A stretch of DNA of 35,366 nt from Duncaniella sp. (GTDB lineage Bacteria > Bacteroidota > Bacteroidia > Bacteroidales > Muribaculaceae): NCBI RefSeq assembly GCF_029054785.1, contig NZ_JAIDEN010000144.1, forward strand, positions 1 to 35,366. The letters are read 5' to 3'. The translations under genes were made by a program, and so were the position numbers. This document shows positions 24,020-32,083 of this stretch, piece after piece. The notes under the pieces were generated by a model. That model was not told the DNA's origin. It ran no database searches and was given only the letters and a program-made list of their open reading frames with translations. How positions within the stretch are numbered: the first letter of the stretch is position 1; the number at the start of each line of letters is the position of its first letter.

Positions 24020-25348
24020 ATGACATCTCTTTCTGACAAATCACACAAATTCCTGCGGCTGATCTTTGCGATGCTGCTGATCACAAGCTCACTCAACAAC
24101 GCCGGAGCCCAGACCGAACCGGAACTCGTGCGCTCGGAAATCGGTGACAAAGCCTCGGCTAAAGACGGAGGAATCACCATCACAAACATCGGCAAGAAAC
24201 AGCAGTTCAATGCCTCCCGACAGTCATCGTTCGACACCGACATACACTCGCCCAAGTCTGCTGCCTTCCACCCCGACGGCTCGCGCTTCTATGTGAACTC
24301 ACTCGAAGGATGCCGCACGGTGGTCTACGATACCAAAAGCATGCGCAAGCTAAAGGTGATCAGCCACAACTTCAAGCGCGGCAACGGAAGCAACTGGACC
24401 TCATCGCAGCATTACAGATGGGAACACTACCCCAACGGCGCGCAACGCCCGTTCAGCGGCAAGCCGGTCGAAATGACCTTTTCCCACAACGGCACCTACC
24501 TCTGGGTGCCATACTACCGGCGCACATTCGACATCAACGCCCAGGATCCCTCGGCTATGGCTGTGATCGACACGCGCTGCGACTCCATTGTCCGGATGTT
24601 CGACACCGGCCCTCTTCCCAAAATGGTCGCGACATCCAACTCAGGCAAACTGCTCGCCGTCACCCACTGGGGCGACAACACCGTGGGACTGATCGACATC
24701 TCCTCGACCAACCCTGCCGACTGGCGCCATCTCGCGCCGGTAACCATCGGCAACAAGCTGAAACTGGACTATCCGCTCGACGAGTCAGTCAACCGCGATG
24801 CCAATTCCGGCTATCTGCTGCGCGGAACGGTCTTTCTGCCCGGCGACCGACACATGCTGATCGGGTGCATGGCAGGTTCGATCGCCGTTGTCGACCTCAA
24901 AACGATGAAACACATCGGATTCATCAACAACATCTCCAATGTGCGCCATCTCGCAATCAACCGCAACAACCTTTTCGCCTCATGCAACGTCAACGGAATG
25001 GTGTGGAAAATCCCGGTCGACAGCATCAACAGCGCCATCCGCACAGCCACAGCCTCAAACCGTCGCGCCATCAGAGCCAACGGATGGAAAGGCTGCAAGG
25101 TCGGTGCCGGTGCCCGCACTCTCGAAGTCTCACCCAGCGGGAAATATATATATGTGGCCTGCAATTTCGCCAACCGCATTGACATCGTAAACACAGCGAC
25201 CATGAAACTGGAGACATCGATCAGATGCGACTCCTACCCCGTCGGCCTCGGACGCTCAGACGACGGAAAATATATCGTTGTCACCTCCCAAGGCCGCAAA
25301 CGCCGCGGAGGAAACGCCGTCAACATATTTTCCGTGAGCGAAAAATAA
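24020..25348 (+). CDS. YncE-like beta-propeller protein, exported
   Basis: A 442-residue protein with a Sec signal peptide (hydrophobic FLRLIFAMLLITSSLNNAGAQ, cleaved after about residue 32). Repeated segments such as PKSAAFHPDGSRFYVNS, PVEMTFSHNGTYLWVP, PKMVATSNSGKLLAVTHWGDN, ARTLEVSPSGKYIYVACN and PVGLGRSDDGKYIVVTSQG are typical blades of a 7-bladed YVTN/YncE propeller. The function is unknown; such proteins act as periplasmic scaffolds or binders. The start at 24020 is chosen because the upstream in-frame extension to 23894 runs through the promoter. No partner gene is obvious. Confidence 0.82.
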   Translation: MTSLSDKSHKFLRLIFAMLLITSSLNNAGAQTEPELVRSEIGDKASAKDGGITITNIGKKQQFNASRQSSFDTDIHSPKSAAFHPDGSRFYVNSLEGCRTVVYDTKSMRKLKVISHNFKRGNGSNWTSSQHYRWEHYPNGAQRPFSGKPVEMTFSHNGTYLWVPYYRRTFDINAQDPSAMAVIDTRCDSIVRMFDTGPLPKMVATSNSGKLLAVTHWGDNTVGLIDISSTNPADWRHLAPVTIGNKLKLDYPLDESVNRDANSGYLLRGTVFLPGDRHMLIGCMAGSIAVVDLKTMKHIGFINNISNVRHLAINRNNLFASCNVNGMVWKIPVDSINSAIRTATASNRRAIRANGWKGCKVGAGARTLEVSPSGKYIYVACNFANRIDIVNTATMKLETSIRCDSYPVGLGRSDDGKYIVVTSQGRKRRGGNAVNIFSVSEK

Positions 25349-25475
25349 AAAATAACAGATTTATTACCCGATGGCAAACTATTCCATCCGACGGCTAACG
25401 AATGTTAATCAAAACCAATTCCAACCACAGATTAGCAAAATAATGTTAAACAAAAGATGTTTTTAAGCATAGATA

Positions 25476-25506
25476 TTTGGCATGTCCCAAAAAGTGCCTA
25501 CCTTTG
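25476..25506 (+). promoter_or_regulatory. Strong promoter for short leader RNA
   Basis: TTTG (25476-25479), 19 bases, TACCTTTG (25499-25506), an exact Bacteroidota consensus. The predicted start is near 25512. Confidence 0.75.
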
Positions 25507-25511
25507 TACCA

Positions 25512-25575
25512 GTTTTTCATGGTATTAGATTTAAGGTAAGAAGATTATTCGTCGAGATGACGGATAATTTTTTTT
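25512..25575 (+). ncRNA. Candidate short terminated RNA upstream of porin gene
   Basis: A perfect promoter is followed within 40 bases by an intrinsic terminator, so the product would be about 60-65 bases. The body contains CATGGTATTAGATTTAAGG, an element I loosely recall upstream of other Bacteroidales genes but cannot verify. It could be an independent small RNA or an attenuated leader of the porin gene that starts 35 bases beyond it. No open frame of useful length lies in it. Confidence 0.5.
25544..25575 (+). terminator. Intrinsic terminator inside the porin leader
   Basis: ATTATTCGTC (25544-25553), loop GAGAT, GACGGATAAT (25559-25568) form a 10-bp stem with one U-G pair, and eight T follow (25568-25575). 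Confidence 0.85.
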
Positions 25576-25591
25576 ATGCGCGAATTTTGAG

Positions 25592-25599
25592 TAAATTTG
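25592..25599 (+). promoter_or_regulatory. Second -7 element just before porin ATG
   Basis: TAAATTTG lies 10 bases before the ATG at 25610 and would give an mRNA with almost no leader. The same GTAAATTTGCAGC string precedes the first rhomboid gene (32253-32265). The -33 box is weak (T-rich). Confidence 0.45.
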
Positions 25600-25609
25600 C
25601 AGCCACATT

Positions 25610-27586
25610 ATGAAAAAGCATATCCTCGTAATTTTCACCATACTTGCAGCCGGACTTCAGGGTTTCGCCAAAGACACCACACCCTCCGACTCGCTCTCAT
25701 ACTGCTGGCGCATAGTCCAGCCGCTCGGCCTGCGCGAACGCGCGCCGATGGACACCCTGCTCAAGAACTACTATCTCACAGCCGTTCCGAGTTCGGTCAG
25801 TCCGGCTTTCGCCACGACAGGCAACCAGACCTCAGCCGGAAAAAACATGATCTTCATGGATAGCGAGCCGATGAGCGACTTCTTTTTCCGCGATGCAAAG
25901 CTCTTCTGGATACCGACCACAGAGAATATGCGCTTCTTCAACACCCGCATCCCTGTCACTCAGCTGGGCTACAATACCGGCGGAGGCCGCGAAATCGCCC
26001 AGGACTATCTGCGCATGCTCTTCTCCGGCAATGTCAACAAACGCACACAGATCGGCGCCCGCGTCCACTACCCCTACTCCAAGGGAAGCTATGAGTATCA
26101 GGCATCCAAAGGCTTCTCGTGGGGCCTTTCAGGATCTTACATGGGCGACCGCTACGAATTGCAGACCTTCTTCAACACCTATAATTTCCTCAATAAAGAA
26201 AACGGCGGCATCACCGACGACCTCTATATCACCGACCCTGCCGAAATCCAGGGCGGTGTCTCGACAATCAATCCCAAGAGCATCCCGACCAACCTCTCGG
26301 CAGCCCACTCACGGGTGCGCGGACAGCAGTTCTACATGAACCACCGCTACAAGGTCGGCTACTGGAAAGAGACCCGTGACGAAACAGACTCGGTCATAGC
26401 CCGCGAATACATTCCCGTGTCAAGCTTCATCTGGACACTTGACTACAAGGATTCACGTCACCGTTTCACCAACACCAGCACCAGTGAAGGCAAGGAATTC
26501 TGGGCCAACCACTATCTTGACGCCGACGCCACCTGCGACCGCACTAAGTACAATTCACTGCGCAACACCGTCGGCATCTCACTGCTCGAAGGCTTCAACA
26601 AATACGCCAAAGCCGGACTCGCAGCCTTCCTCACCCATGAAGTACGCCACTACTGGCAGACACCGGACACAATAGCCATCTCAGGCGATGAGCGCCCGGC
26701 AGGCCTCACCCCCTATCCCTTCAGCTCCCGCCTCAAACCGAAAGAGACTCAGAATCTGCTCTATGTCGGTGCCCAGCTCACCAAACAGCAGGGCCATCTG
26801 CTCAACTACGAAGCCACAGCCGAGATCGGTCTCGCCGGACCGGCGGCCGGAGAGGTCAAAGTCGAAGGCAACGCATCGACCCATATCAAGCTCCTCGGCG
26901 ACACCGTCTCCGTCAAAGCCTACGGCCATTTCAGCAACACCACGGCGCCATATCTGATGAACAACTACATCTCCAACCACTTTGCCTGGCAGAACGATTT
27001 CGGAAAGATCAGACGTGTGCGCCTCGGAGGCATCCTTGACCTGCCCCACACCGGTACCAACATCAATGTCGGGGTGGAGAACATCCAGAACCACATCTAT
27101 TTCAACGCCGACGGCCTTCCGACTCAGGAAAGCGGAAATGTCCAGGTGTTCAGCATCCGCGCACAGCAGAATCTCCACTGGCGCGCGCTCAACTGGGACA
27201 ACACCATCATCTATCAGACCTCATCGAACGATGCCGTCATACCGCTGCCAAATCTGGCCGTCTACTCCAACCTCTACCTGATGTTCCGCATAGCCAAAGT
27301 GCTCCACGTGCAGCTCGGCGTCGACTGCAACTACTATACCAAGTACAAGGCACCGGCCTACCAGCCCGCAACTATGGCCTTCTGCAACCAGCGCGAGATC
27401 GACTGCGGAAACTATCCTTTCATGACGGCCTATGCCAACATGAAACTGTCGCGCGCACGCTTCTTCGTACTCTTCTCCCACGTCAACCAGGGCCTCATCG
27501 GCGACAACAACTACTTCTCGATGCCCCACTACCCCCTCAACCCCCGCCGCTTCCAGATGGGCGTGATCGTCGACTTCTCCAACTGA
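25610..27586 (+). CDS. Putative outer-membrane porin (PF14121-like)
   Basis: A 658-residue exported protein with signal peptide MKKHILVIFTILAAGLQGFA. The body alternates short amphipathic beta segments and ends in RRFQMGVIVDFSN, an outer-membrane barrel-type C-terminus. The pattern matches the Bacteroidota putative-porin family I know as PF14121; landmarks are DFFFRDAKLFWIPTTENMRFFNTRIPVTQLGYN (about residues 90-122) and repeated strands such as RRVRLGGILDLPHTGTNINVG. It probably forms a large transmembrane barrel with unknown substrate. No plug domain or SusD partner is seen, so it is not a TonB-dependent receptor. Confidence 0.8.
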   Translation: MKKHILVIFTILAAGLQGFAKDTTPSDSLSYCWRIVQPLGLRERAPMDTLLKNYYLTAVPSSVSPAFATTGNQTSAGKNMIFMDSEPMSDFFFRDAKLFWIPTTENMRFFNTRIPVTQLGYNTGGGREIAQDYLRMLFSGNVNKRTQIGARVHYPYSKGSYEYQASKGFSWGLSGSYMGDRYELQTFFNTYNFLNKENGGITDDLYITDPAEIQGGVSTINPKSIPTNLSAAHSRVRGQQFYMNHRYKVGYWKETRDETDSVIAREYIPVSSFIWTLDYKDSRHRFTNTSTSEGKEFWANHYLDADATCDRTKYNSLRNTVGISLLEGFNKYAKAGLAAFLTHEVRHYWQTPDTIAISGDERPAGLTPYPFSSRLKPKETQNLLYVGAQLTKQQGHLLNYEATAEIGLAGPAAGEVKVEGNASTHIKLLGDTVSVKAYGHFSNTTAPYLMNNYISNHFAWQNDFGKIRRVRLGGILDLPHTGTNINVGVENIQNHIYFNADGLPTQESGNVQVFSIRAQQNLHWRALNWDNTIIYQTSSNDAVIPLPNLAVYSNLYLMFRIAKVLHVQLGVDCNYYTKYKAPAYQPATMAFCNQREIDCGNYPFMTAYANMKLSRARFFVLFSHVNQGLIGDNNYFSMPHYPLNPRRFQMGVIVDFSN

Positions 27587-27664
27587 CCGGGCTGACATCC
27601 CCTGCCAACCTTTTTCCACGGGCCGATTGTTTATATACTTGAATGTATCAGACAATCCGCCCCA

Positions 27665-28543
27665 ATGACACCTGACGAAAAAAATAAAAACACACCCGGC
27701 ACACACCACAACCACATTGCCGAATTTCTCCGCGGTCCGCGCGCAAGCATCCTCCTGTCGCTCATTCTGATCGCCGTCGGAGTGATCGTATCAGTCAAAA
27801 GCTGCTCATCGCCCGTCAGCAACAACGGCTATGAGTATGTCCGGGCCAAAGGCGACACCATCAATGTGGCCATTGACTACTCCCCCATGTCACTCTACCG
27901 CTACGGCGACTCGCTTGCAGGATTCAACTACGAGATGATGAAGCAGATGGCCGCGCTTTACGGCGACAATGTAAAATTCTACCCAGTCTCCTCCGTCACC
28001 GCCGCACTCGATGAACTCAAGCGCGGAGTCTACGATGTGGTCATCTCCGACTACCCCGTGACAGCCTCCCGGCGCGACAGTTTCCGCTTCACCGAACCCG
28101 TCTATCTTGACCGGCAGGTACTGATCAGCCGCGACACCACGCTCCGTTCGCGCCTCGACCTTGCCGGCAAGGAAGTCTGGGCCGTAGGAGGCACCCCGAT
28201 CGCGGAACGCCTGCAAAACCTCAGCCGCGAGATCGGTGACACGATAATCCTGCGCCACGACTCCATCCACAGCGCCGAACAGCTGTTCATGCTGACCGCC
28301 ATGGGACGCGTCCCACGCGCCGTGATCAACGAAGCCAAAGCCGCCAGACTCGCCGAAGACTATCCCGAAGTCGACATCACCACCCCGGTCTCCTTCACCC
28401 AGTTCCAGTCATGGGTCGTCAACAAAGACAATCCTGCCCTTGCCGACACCCTCGACTCCCAGATCAGACGCTTCAAAGAGACAGCGCAATATGCCGAACT
28501 TGTCAAACGCTATCTGACCTCCGCAGCCCGCACGGAAGAATAA
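27665..28543 (+). CDS. Membrane-anchored solute-binding (SBP_bac_3/MltF-N-like) protein
   Basis: A 292-residue protein with a basic, histidine-containing cytosolic start (1-27), one membrane helix (about 29-46) and a periplasmic type-3 solute-binding domain from about 60 to 285. Landmarks are INVAIDYSPMSLYRYGDSLAGFNYEMMKQMA, GVYDVVISDYPVTASRRDSFRFTEPVYLDRQVLI (given by first and last parts only: residues about 64-95 and 118-152) and LVKRYL at the end. It resembles the regulatory half of lytic transglycosylase MltF, but the transglycosylase domain is absent. No ABC permease is adjacent. It may sense amino acids or muropeptides; that is inference. Confidence 0.78.
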   Translation: MTPDEKNKNTPGTHHNHIAEFLRGPRASILLSLILIAVGVIVSVKSCSSPVSNNGYEYVRAKGDTINVAIDYSPMSLYRYGDSLAGFNYEMMKQMAALYGDNVKFYPVSSVTAALDELKRGVYDVVISDYPVTASRRDSFRFTEPVYLDRQVLISRDTTLRSRLDLAGKEVWAVGGTPIAERLQNLSREIGDTIILRHDSIHSAEQLFMLTAMGRVPRAVINEAKAARLAEDYPEVDITTPVSFTQFQSWVVNKDNPALADTLDSQIRRFKETAQYAELVKRYLTSAARTEE

Positions 28544-28545
28544 AA

Positions 28546-28564
28546 TAAGAGGTCGTTTAACGAC
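28546..28564 (+). repeat. TAAGAGGTCGTTTAACGAC palindromic repeat
   Basis: A variant of the TAAGAGGTTGTTTA family two bases after a stop codon. GTCGTT and AACGAC form a 6-bp stem around one T. The T to C change at the third core base is matched by A to G on the other arm, so pairing is kept. Confidence 0.6.
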
Positions 28565-28773
28565 AGACTCCAAGGCGACCGACTGCCATCCGGCAAGGGA
28601 GCCCTCTCCGGAAACTCTCAACAAATTCAAAAGCCCGCGTGTTATTATATTACACCGAGTGATACGGCTGGCTCGCCCCACGTTTCAGTTCCCGTCACCT
28701 CCCGTTCAGACAAACACACACGAAATAATACTGCAAAATCAATTTCAACTATTAACAAAAAACACAACTCGTT

Positions 28774-29328
28774 ATGAAAACGCTAATCGAAAAATTCTGG
28801 GGACAGACCCGCTATTGGTGGGTAGTCCTCGCAGCGGGAATCCTAATGGTAATCTGCGGTTTCGCTTATTGGTTCTGGCCCGTGGCCGGTTATGCCGTCG
28901 CCTCCCAGATCTTCGGATGGCTGCTTGTACTTGTAGGCATCGTCCAGCTCCTTGTTTCTTCCGGTCCTAACCGCGGCAGAGGCTGGGGATGGTGGCTTGC
29001 AGGAGGTGTGATCGACATGTTCATCGGCTTCCTCATGGTCCGCAGCGTAGTCCTCTCCGAAATGGTCTTCCCCTATTTCATCGCCTTCATCTTCATCTTC
29101 TGGGGCATCAGCGCACTTTGCAGCGCAGTCAACCAGAGCGGACGCCGCTACTGGTGGTTACAGCTCATCAACGGCATCCTGCTCATGCTCATCGGCTTCT
29201 TCTTCATCGAAGCAGGCTGGGTACAGGACATGGCAATGACAAGCTTCCTCACCTCACTCGCCTTTATCTACTGGGGCTTCACACTGGCCATGCTCTCCTA
29301 CGACATGAAACCCATAGACCGCCGCTAA
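28774..29328 (+). CDS. HdeD-like DUF308 membrane protein
   Basis: A 184-residue inner-membrane protein with six hydrophobic helices in three similar pairs (about 12-32, 40-58, 66-86, 92-110, 123-142, 150-170), as in the HdeD/DUF308 family; Gly-rich turns (GGVIDMFIGFLMV, LINGILLMLIGFFFIE) fit. HdeD in enterobacteria is linked to acid resistance; the biochemical role is unknown. It is probably transcribed alone: the 230-base spacer before it holds a repeat and no clear promoter, and a strong terminator follows. Confidence 0.85.
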   Translation: MKTLIEKFWGQTRYWWVVLAAGILMVICGFAYWFWPVAGYAVASQIFGWLLVLVGIVQLLVSSGPNRGRGWGWWLAGGVIDMFIGFLMVRSVVLSEMVFPYFIAFIFIFWGISALCSAVNQSGRRYWWLQLINGILLMLIGFFFIEAGWVQDMAMTSFLTSLAFIYWGFTLAMLSYDMKPIDRR

Positions 29329-29356
29329 ACCGGTTTGCGTTGATTAAATGATATAC

Positions 29357-29391
29357 CTGAGGCCCCCGCCACCCGCGGAGGCCTCAGTTTT
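29357..29391 (+). terminator. Terminator after DUF308 gene
   Basis: CTGAGGCC-C-CCGC pairs with GCGG-A-GGCCTCAG (one internal mismatch), followed by TTTT. Confidence 0.85.
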
Positions 29392-29451
29392 CATACACCC
29401 CTAAAATTCAAGCACTCTGACACATCAATAAGAAATTCCGGTAAAATCAAA

Positions 29452-29483
29452 TTTGGTCGGTTGGAGGAATTTGATTACTTTTG
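29452..29483 (+). promoter_or_regulatory. Promoter of DUF3127 gene
   Basis: TTTG (29452-29455), 20 bases, TACTTTTG (29476-29483), a full consensus match, giving a leader of about 55 bases. Confidence 0.75.
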
Positions 29484-29545
29484 TAGTCGGTCTGCCTTTT
29501 GCGGCTGACCGTTTTTAATCACTCCGAAAAAACTCAGATCATAAT

Positions 29546-29962
29546 ATGGAAGTTACAGGAAAAATCATCGTGGCTCTCCCCGAAGTGGGCGGCCAGTCCC
29601 AGAAAGGAAACGCTTGGAAAAAGCGTGAATACGTGCTCGAAACACAGGAGACTTATCCGCGTAAAGTGTTCTTCAACTTTTTCGGCGACCGCGTCGACCA
29701 GTTCCCTCTCCAGGTAGGCCAGATGGTTAAAATCAGCTTCGATATCGACAGCCGCGAATACAATGGCCGCTGGTATGTCGACATCCGCGCATGGAAAGCA
29801 GAGGACGCTTCAGCTGCCGCAGCCGCTCCCGCTGCTTACGGCGCACCCGCAGCTTACGGTCCCGCCCAGCAGATGCCTCAGGGCTACGCCGCACCCGCCG
29901 CAGTACCCGCGCCTCCGGCCCCGGACCTCACTCCGTCAGCCACTGACGACCTGCCTTTCTAA
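29546..29962 (+). CDS. DUF3127 protein with SSB-like C-terminal tip
   Basis: A 138-residue cytosolic protein. Residues 1-85 form the DUF3127 domain (MEVTGKIIVALPEVGGQSQK; KKREYVLETQ; RWYVDIRAWK), probably an OB-fold. Residues 88-128 are a low-complexity Ala/Pro/Tyr/Gln linker, and the protein ends in DDLPF. That layout (OB-fold, flexible linker, acidic Asp-Asp-x-Pro-Phe tip) is that of single-stranded DNA-binding proteins, whose tip recruits repair and replication partners. The family's function is not known to me; nucleic-acid binding is inference. Confidence 0.88.
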   Translation: MEVTGKIIVALPEVGGQSQKGNAWKKREYVLETQETYPRKVFFNFFGDRVDQFPLQVGQMVKISFDIDSREYNGRWYVDIRAWKAEDASAAAAAPAAYGAPAAYGPAQQMPQGYAAPAAVPAPPAPDLTPSATDDLPF

Positions 29963-29990
29963 GAAAGACAAACATAAACCAATCATAACA

Positions 29991-30033
29991 AAGGAGACAG
30001 CAGAGCCGACAAACGGCCTGACTGTCTCCTTTT
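29991..30033 (+). terminator. Terminator after DUF3127 gene
   Basis: AAGGAGACAG (29991-30000) pairs with CTGTCTCCTT (30022-30031), with an inner GCCG/CGGC helix and a T run (30030-30033). Confidence 0.9.
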
Positions 30034-30091
30034 GTTGTATCCGCACCACACCCATACCCCCTCGGCACCACGGCAAAAAAATTGCTGCAAA

Positions 30092-30130
30092 TAAAAGAAA
30101 TCCTTGCAACCTGAGTCGGTTACAAGGATT
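30092..30130 (-). terminator. Terminator after tRNA
   Basis: AATCCTTG-TA-CC side (30118-30130) pairs with GG-TT-CAAGGATT side (30099-30111), with one internal mismatch. On the - strand it is followed by TTCTTTT. Confidence 0.75.
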
Positions 30131-30139
30131 CTGCCTTAG

Positions 30140-30211
<72 letters not shown>

Positions 30212-30228
30212 ATGTCATTTTCGTGGTG

Positions 30229-30260
30229 CAAAGGTAGGGACTTTTATCATCTCCTCCAAA
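30229..30260 (-). promoter_or_regulatory. Promoter of initiator tRNA
   Basis: On the - strand TTTG (30257-30260), 20 bases, TACCTTTG (30229-30236), an exact consensus placed about 18 bases before the tRNA 5' end. Confidence 0.8.
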
Positions 30261-30391
30261 TAATAATGCGCATTTTTACAGTTAAATAAAGTTAACACAA
30301 ATCCGACACAAACATCAAGTTCCATATTTCACTTGATTTTCAGGCGATTTACACCAAATCCATTTTAACGAGCATTCTTCCCAAAAACTCT

Positions 30392-30440
30392 CCAAAAAGA
30401 AAAGTCCCGAAGGCAGGATGGTTCCACAACCTTCAGGACT
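30392..30440 (-). terminator. Terminator of the lipoprotein pair
   Basis: On the - strand AGTCC-T-GAAGG pairs with CCTTC-G-GGACT (one mismatch; 30403-30440), followed by TTTCTTTTT (30393-30402). It is more than 210 bases beyond the last stop at 30655; the 143-bp repeat element lies between them. Confidence 0.82.
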
Positions 30441-30491
30441 CGACTTAAAAAAACACTTTTCTATTATAGGAACGTCAGGTTCAGTTCGGTT

Positions 30492-30634
30492 TTAAGAGGT
30501 TGTTTAAAAACAAGAGTTAAAATCTGAGTGGTGTATCTTTTAGATAAATCGTTGTAAATGAGAAAGGAGCCATATCCACCTCAATACTTTCGCTCAGATT
30601 TTAACTATTGTTATTAAATGTACGACCTCTAAGA
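30492..30634. repeat. 143-bp MITE-like element with terminal inverted repeats
   Basis: The inner arms AGTTAAAATCTGAG (30515-30528) and CTCAGATTTTAACT (30593-30606) are a perfect 14-bp inverted repeat. The outer arms (30493-30514 against 30607-30633) are related with mismatches and a short insertion, beginning TAAGAGG and ending CCTCTAAG. About 64 bases of unrelated sequence lie between. The left 29 bases equal 3275-3303. No coding frame is present, and target-site duplications are not clear. Confidence 0.6.
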
Positions 30635-30654
30635 GAGAATCAGCGTCAGAAGTT

Positions 30655-31593
30655 CTAGCCAATACCCATAAATGGAATAATGTTTCCACAGAGAGTTCCC
30701 CCATAGACCGGCACGGTATATGTTGCTCCGGCCAACAGATTTATATGTCTGACGTGCCACTGGAAACCGACTTCCACAGGTACTGACGATTTCATCTTAA
30801 AGCAATCTTCTTTTTCGACAATCACGCCTCCAAATCCAAGACCGAAGAAGCAGTTCCAATTAGGCGACAGCGTCTTGATCGCGCCAAAAGTCACAGCAGG
30901 CGCTACCTTGTCTTGAGTACTATAATCTAAATACTCCTCGGCACGGGAAATAACGGCTTTACCATACCAGCCCCAGCTGCGGCCATAGTGTCCGAACATG
31001 AGTCCGACGCTAAATCCGGATTCAAAGTCATCGTCAGCATCCAACAGAGGGCCGCCAAAGGCACTGATGAAACTGCGGCTAACAGGCTCATTCCGTCTGA
31101 TGCGTGGAGCGACAATCCGTTTGCGGGGCTTGCGGGCAGGACGCTCGACAGAGGTATTGATGACGGGATAGGCGAACGCAATCACGCTGTCGGTGCACTG
31201 CCCGTTGAGCTTCGCAAGCATCTCGGCATCCTCGGCGGTCATCGTACGGAAATTTGAATATGTGGCCGGATAACCGGTGACAGTCAGTGAGCCGCCACGG
31301 AAAAGGCCGCGACGCTTCACGATATATTGCGGTTCCACCAGCACATCGGCATTCGTTTCTTCAAGAAGCTGGGCAGTAGCCGTCTCCTTCTGAGACTTGA
31401 GCGAGACTGTCGACAGCGGATTCCATTTCCATTCCGTTGTCTTGGTCTGTTTCTGCTTGCCGACATTCATATCGGCCACAGTGAGATTATAGACATTGGT
31501 GTCGACTCCCGCAACCTGCGATGTATGCTGAATGGTGGAACACGAACTCAGCGCCAGTGCTACACCGGCAGCCAAAATCATGTTTCTCTTCAT
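30655..31593 (-). CDS. Lipoprotein with C-terminal outer-membrane barrel-like domain
   Basis: A 312-residue exported protein. The lipobox ALALSSC (C18) gives a lipoprotein start. Residues about 19-125 share a domain with the gene directly upstream: CSTIQHTS, TNVYN, NADVLVEPQYIVKRRGLF, TVTGYPATYSNF. A basic linker (RPARKPRKRIVAPRIRR, about 148-165) leads to a Gly/aromatic-rich region (FGGPLL, GLMFGHYGRSWGWYGKAVIS, CFFGLGFGGVIV, NLLAGATYTVPVYG) that looks like a small beta-barrel. The start at 31593 is preferred over 31617, which would overlap the upstream gene. Function unknown. Confidence 0.75.
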   Translation of the reverse strand: MKRNMILAAGVALALSSCSTIQHTSQVAGVDTNVYNLTVADMNVGKQKQTKTTEWKWNPLSTVSLKSQKETATAQLLEETNADVLVEPQYIVKRRGLFRGGSLTVTGYPATYSNFRTMTAEDAEMLAKLNGQCTDSVIAFAYPVINTSVERPARKPRKRIVAPRIRRNEPVSRSFISAFGGPLLDADDDFESGFSVGLMFGHYGRSWGWYGKAVISRAEEYLDYSTQDKVAPAVTFGAIKTLSPNWNCFFGLGFGGVIVEKEDCFKMKSSVPVEVGFQWHVRHINLLAGATYTVPVYGGTLCGNIIPFMGIG

Positions 31594-31603
31594 AGTGGGC
31601 CGC

Positions 31604-32005
31604 TTATTTGAGAGCATTTACAACCTGAGCCTCGGTGACGGTTGTCGGATGAACGTTGGTGTATTTTGCAGGATAGCCCTTGACAGTGACATATTTCACC
31701 TTGGTCGAGAACAGACCGCGTGTTTTCTTCACTTCATACTGGGGGGCCACAAGCACGTCGGCATTTCCGTTAGCCTCAAGAGCCTTGGCGACAGCCGCAC
31801 GCAACACAGCCTTTTCGCCGGCACGCCGGTAAGTGTTGTTCGGAGTGAAGGTGTAGGAAATCTTCTCAGGTGAAACTTTCAGGTCGGCATTCGAGCGGTT
31901 GTAGACCTCGGTATCCACTGCTTCTGTCGAGGCAGTATGTGTGATTGTCGAACAAGAACTAAGTGCAAGGGCTGCCACAGCAGCAACGAAAAAATACTTT
32001 TTCAT
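31604..32005 (-). CDS. Small lipoprotein, paralogue of the downstream gene
   Basis: A 133-residue lipoprotein with signal MKKYFFVAAVAALALSSC (C18 lipidation site). The mature part carries the same domain as residues about 19-125 of the next protein: CSTITHTA, DTEVYNRS, NADVLVAPQYEVKKTRGLF, VTVKGYPAKYTNV. It matches Bacteroidales lipoproteins of unknown role. It ends 10 bases before the downstream gene; the two look like a tandem duplication in which one copy gained a barrel-like extension. Confidence 0.78.
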   Translation of the reverse strand: MKKYFFVAAVAALALSSCSTITHTASTEAVDTEVYNRSNADLKVSPEKISYTFTPNNTYRRAGEKAVLRAAVAKALEANGNADVLVAPQYEVKKTRGLFSTKVKYVTVKGYPAKYTNVHPTTVTEAQVVNALK

Positions 32006-32083
32006 AATTGTGTGATTTAATTGGTTAAAAATTTGACGTATAATTGTTTTTCACGCCACAAATTAAATATTTATCCACAAATA

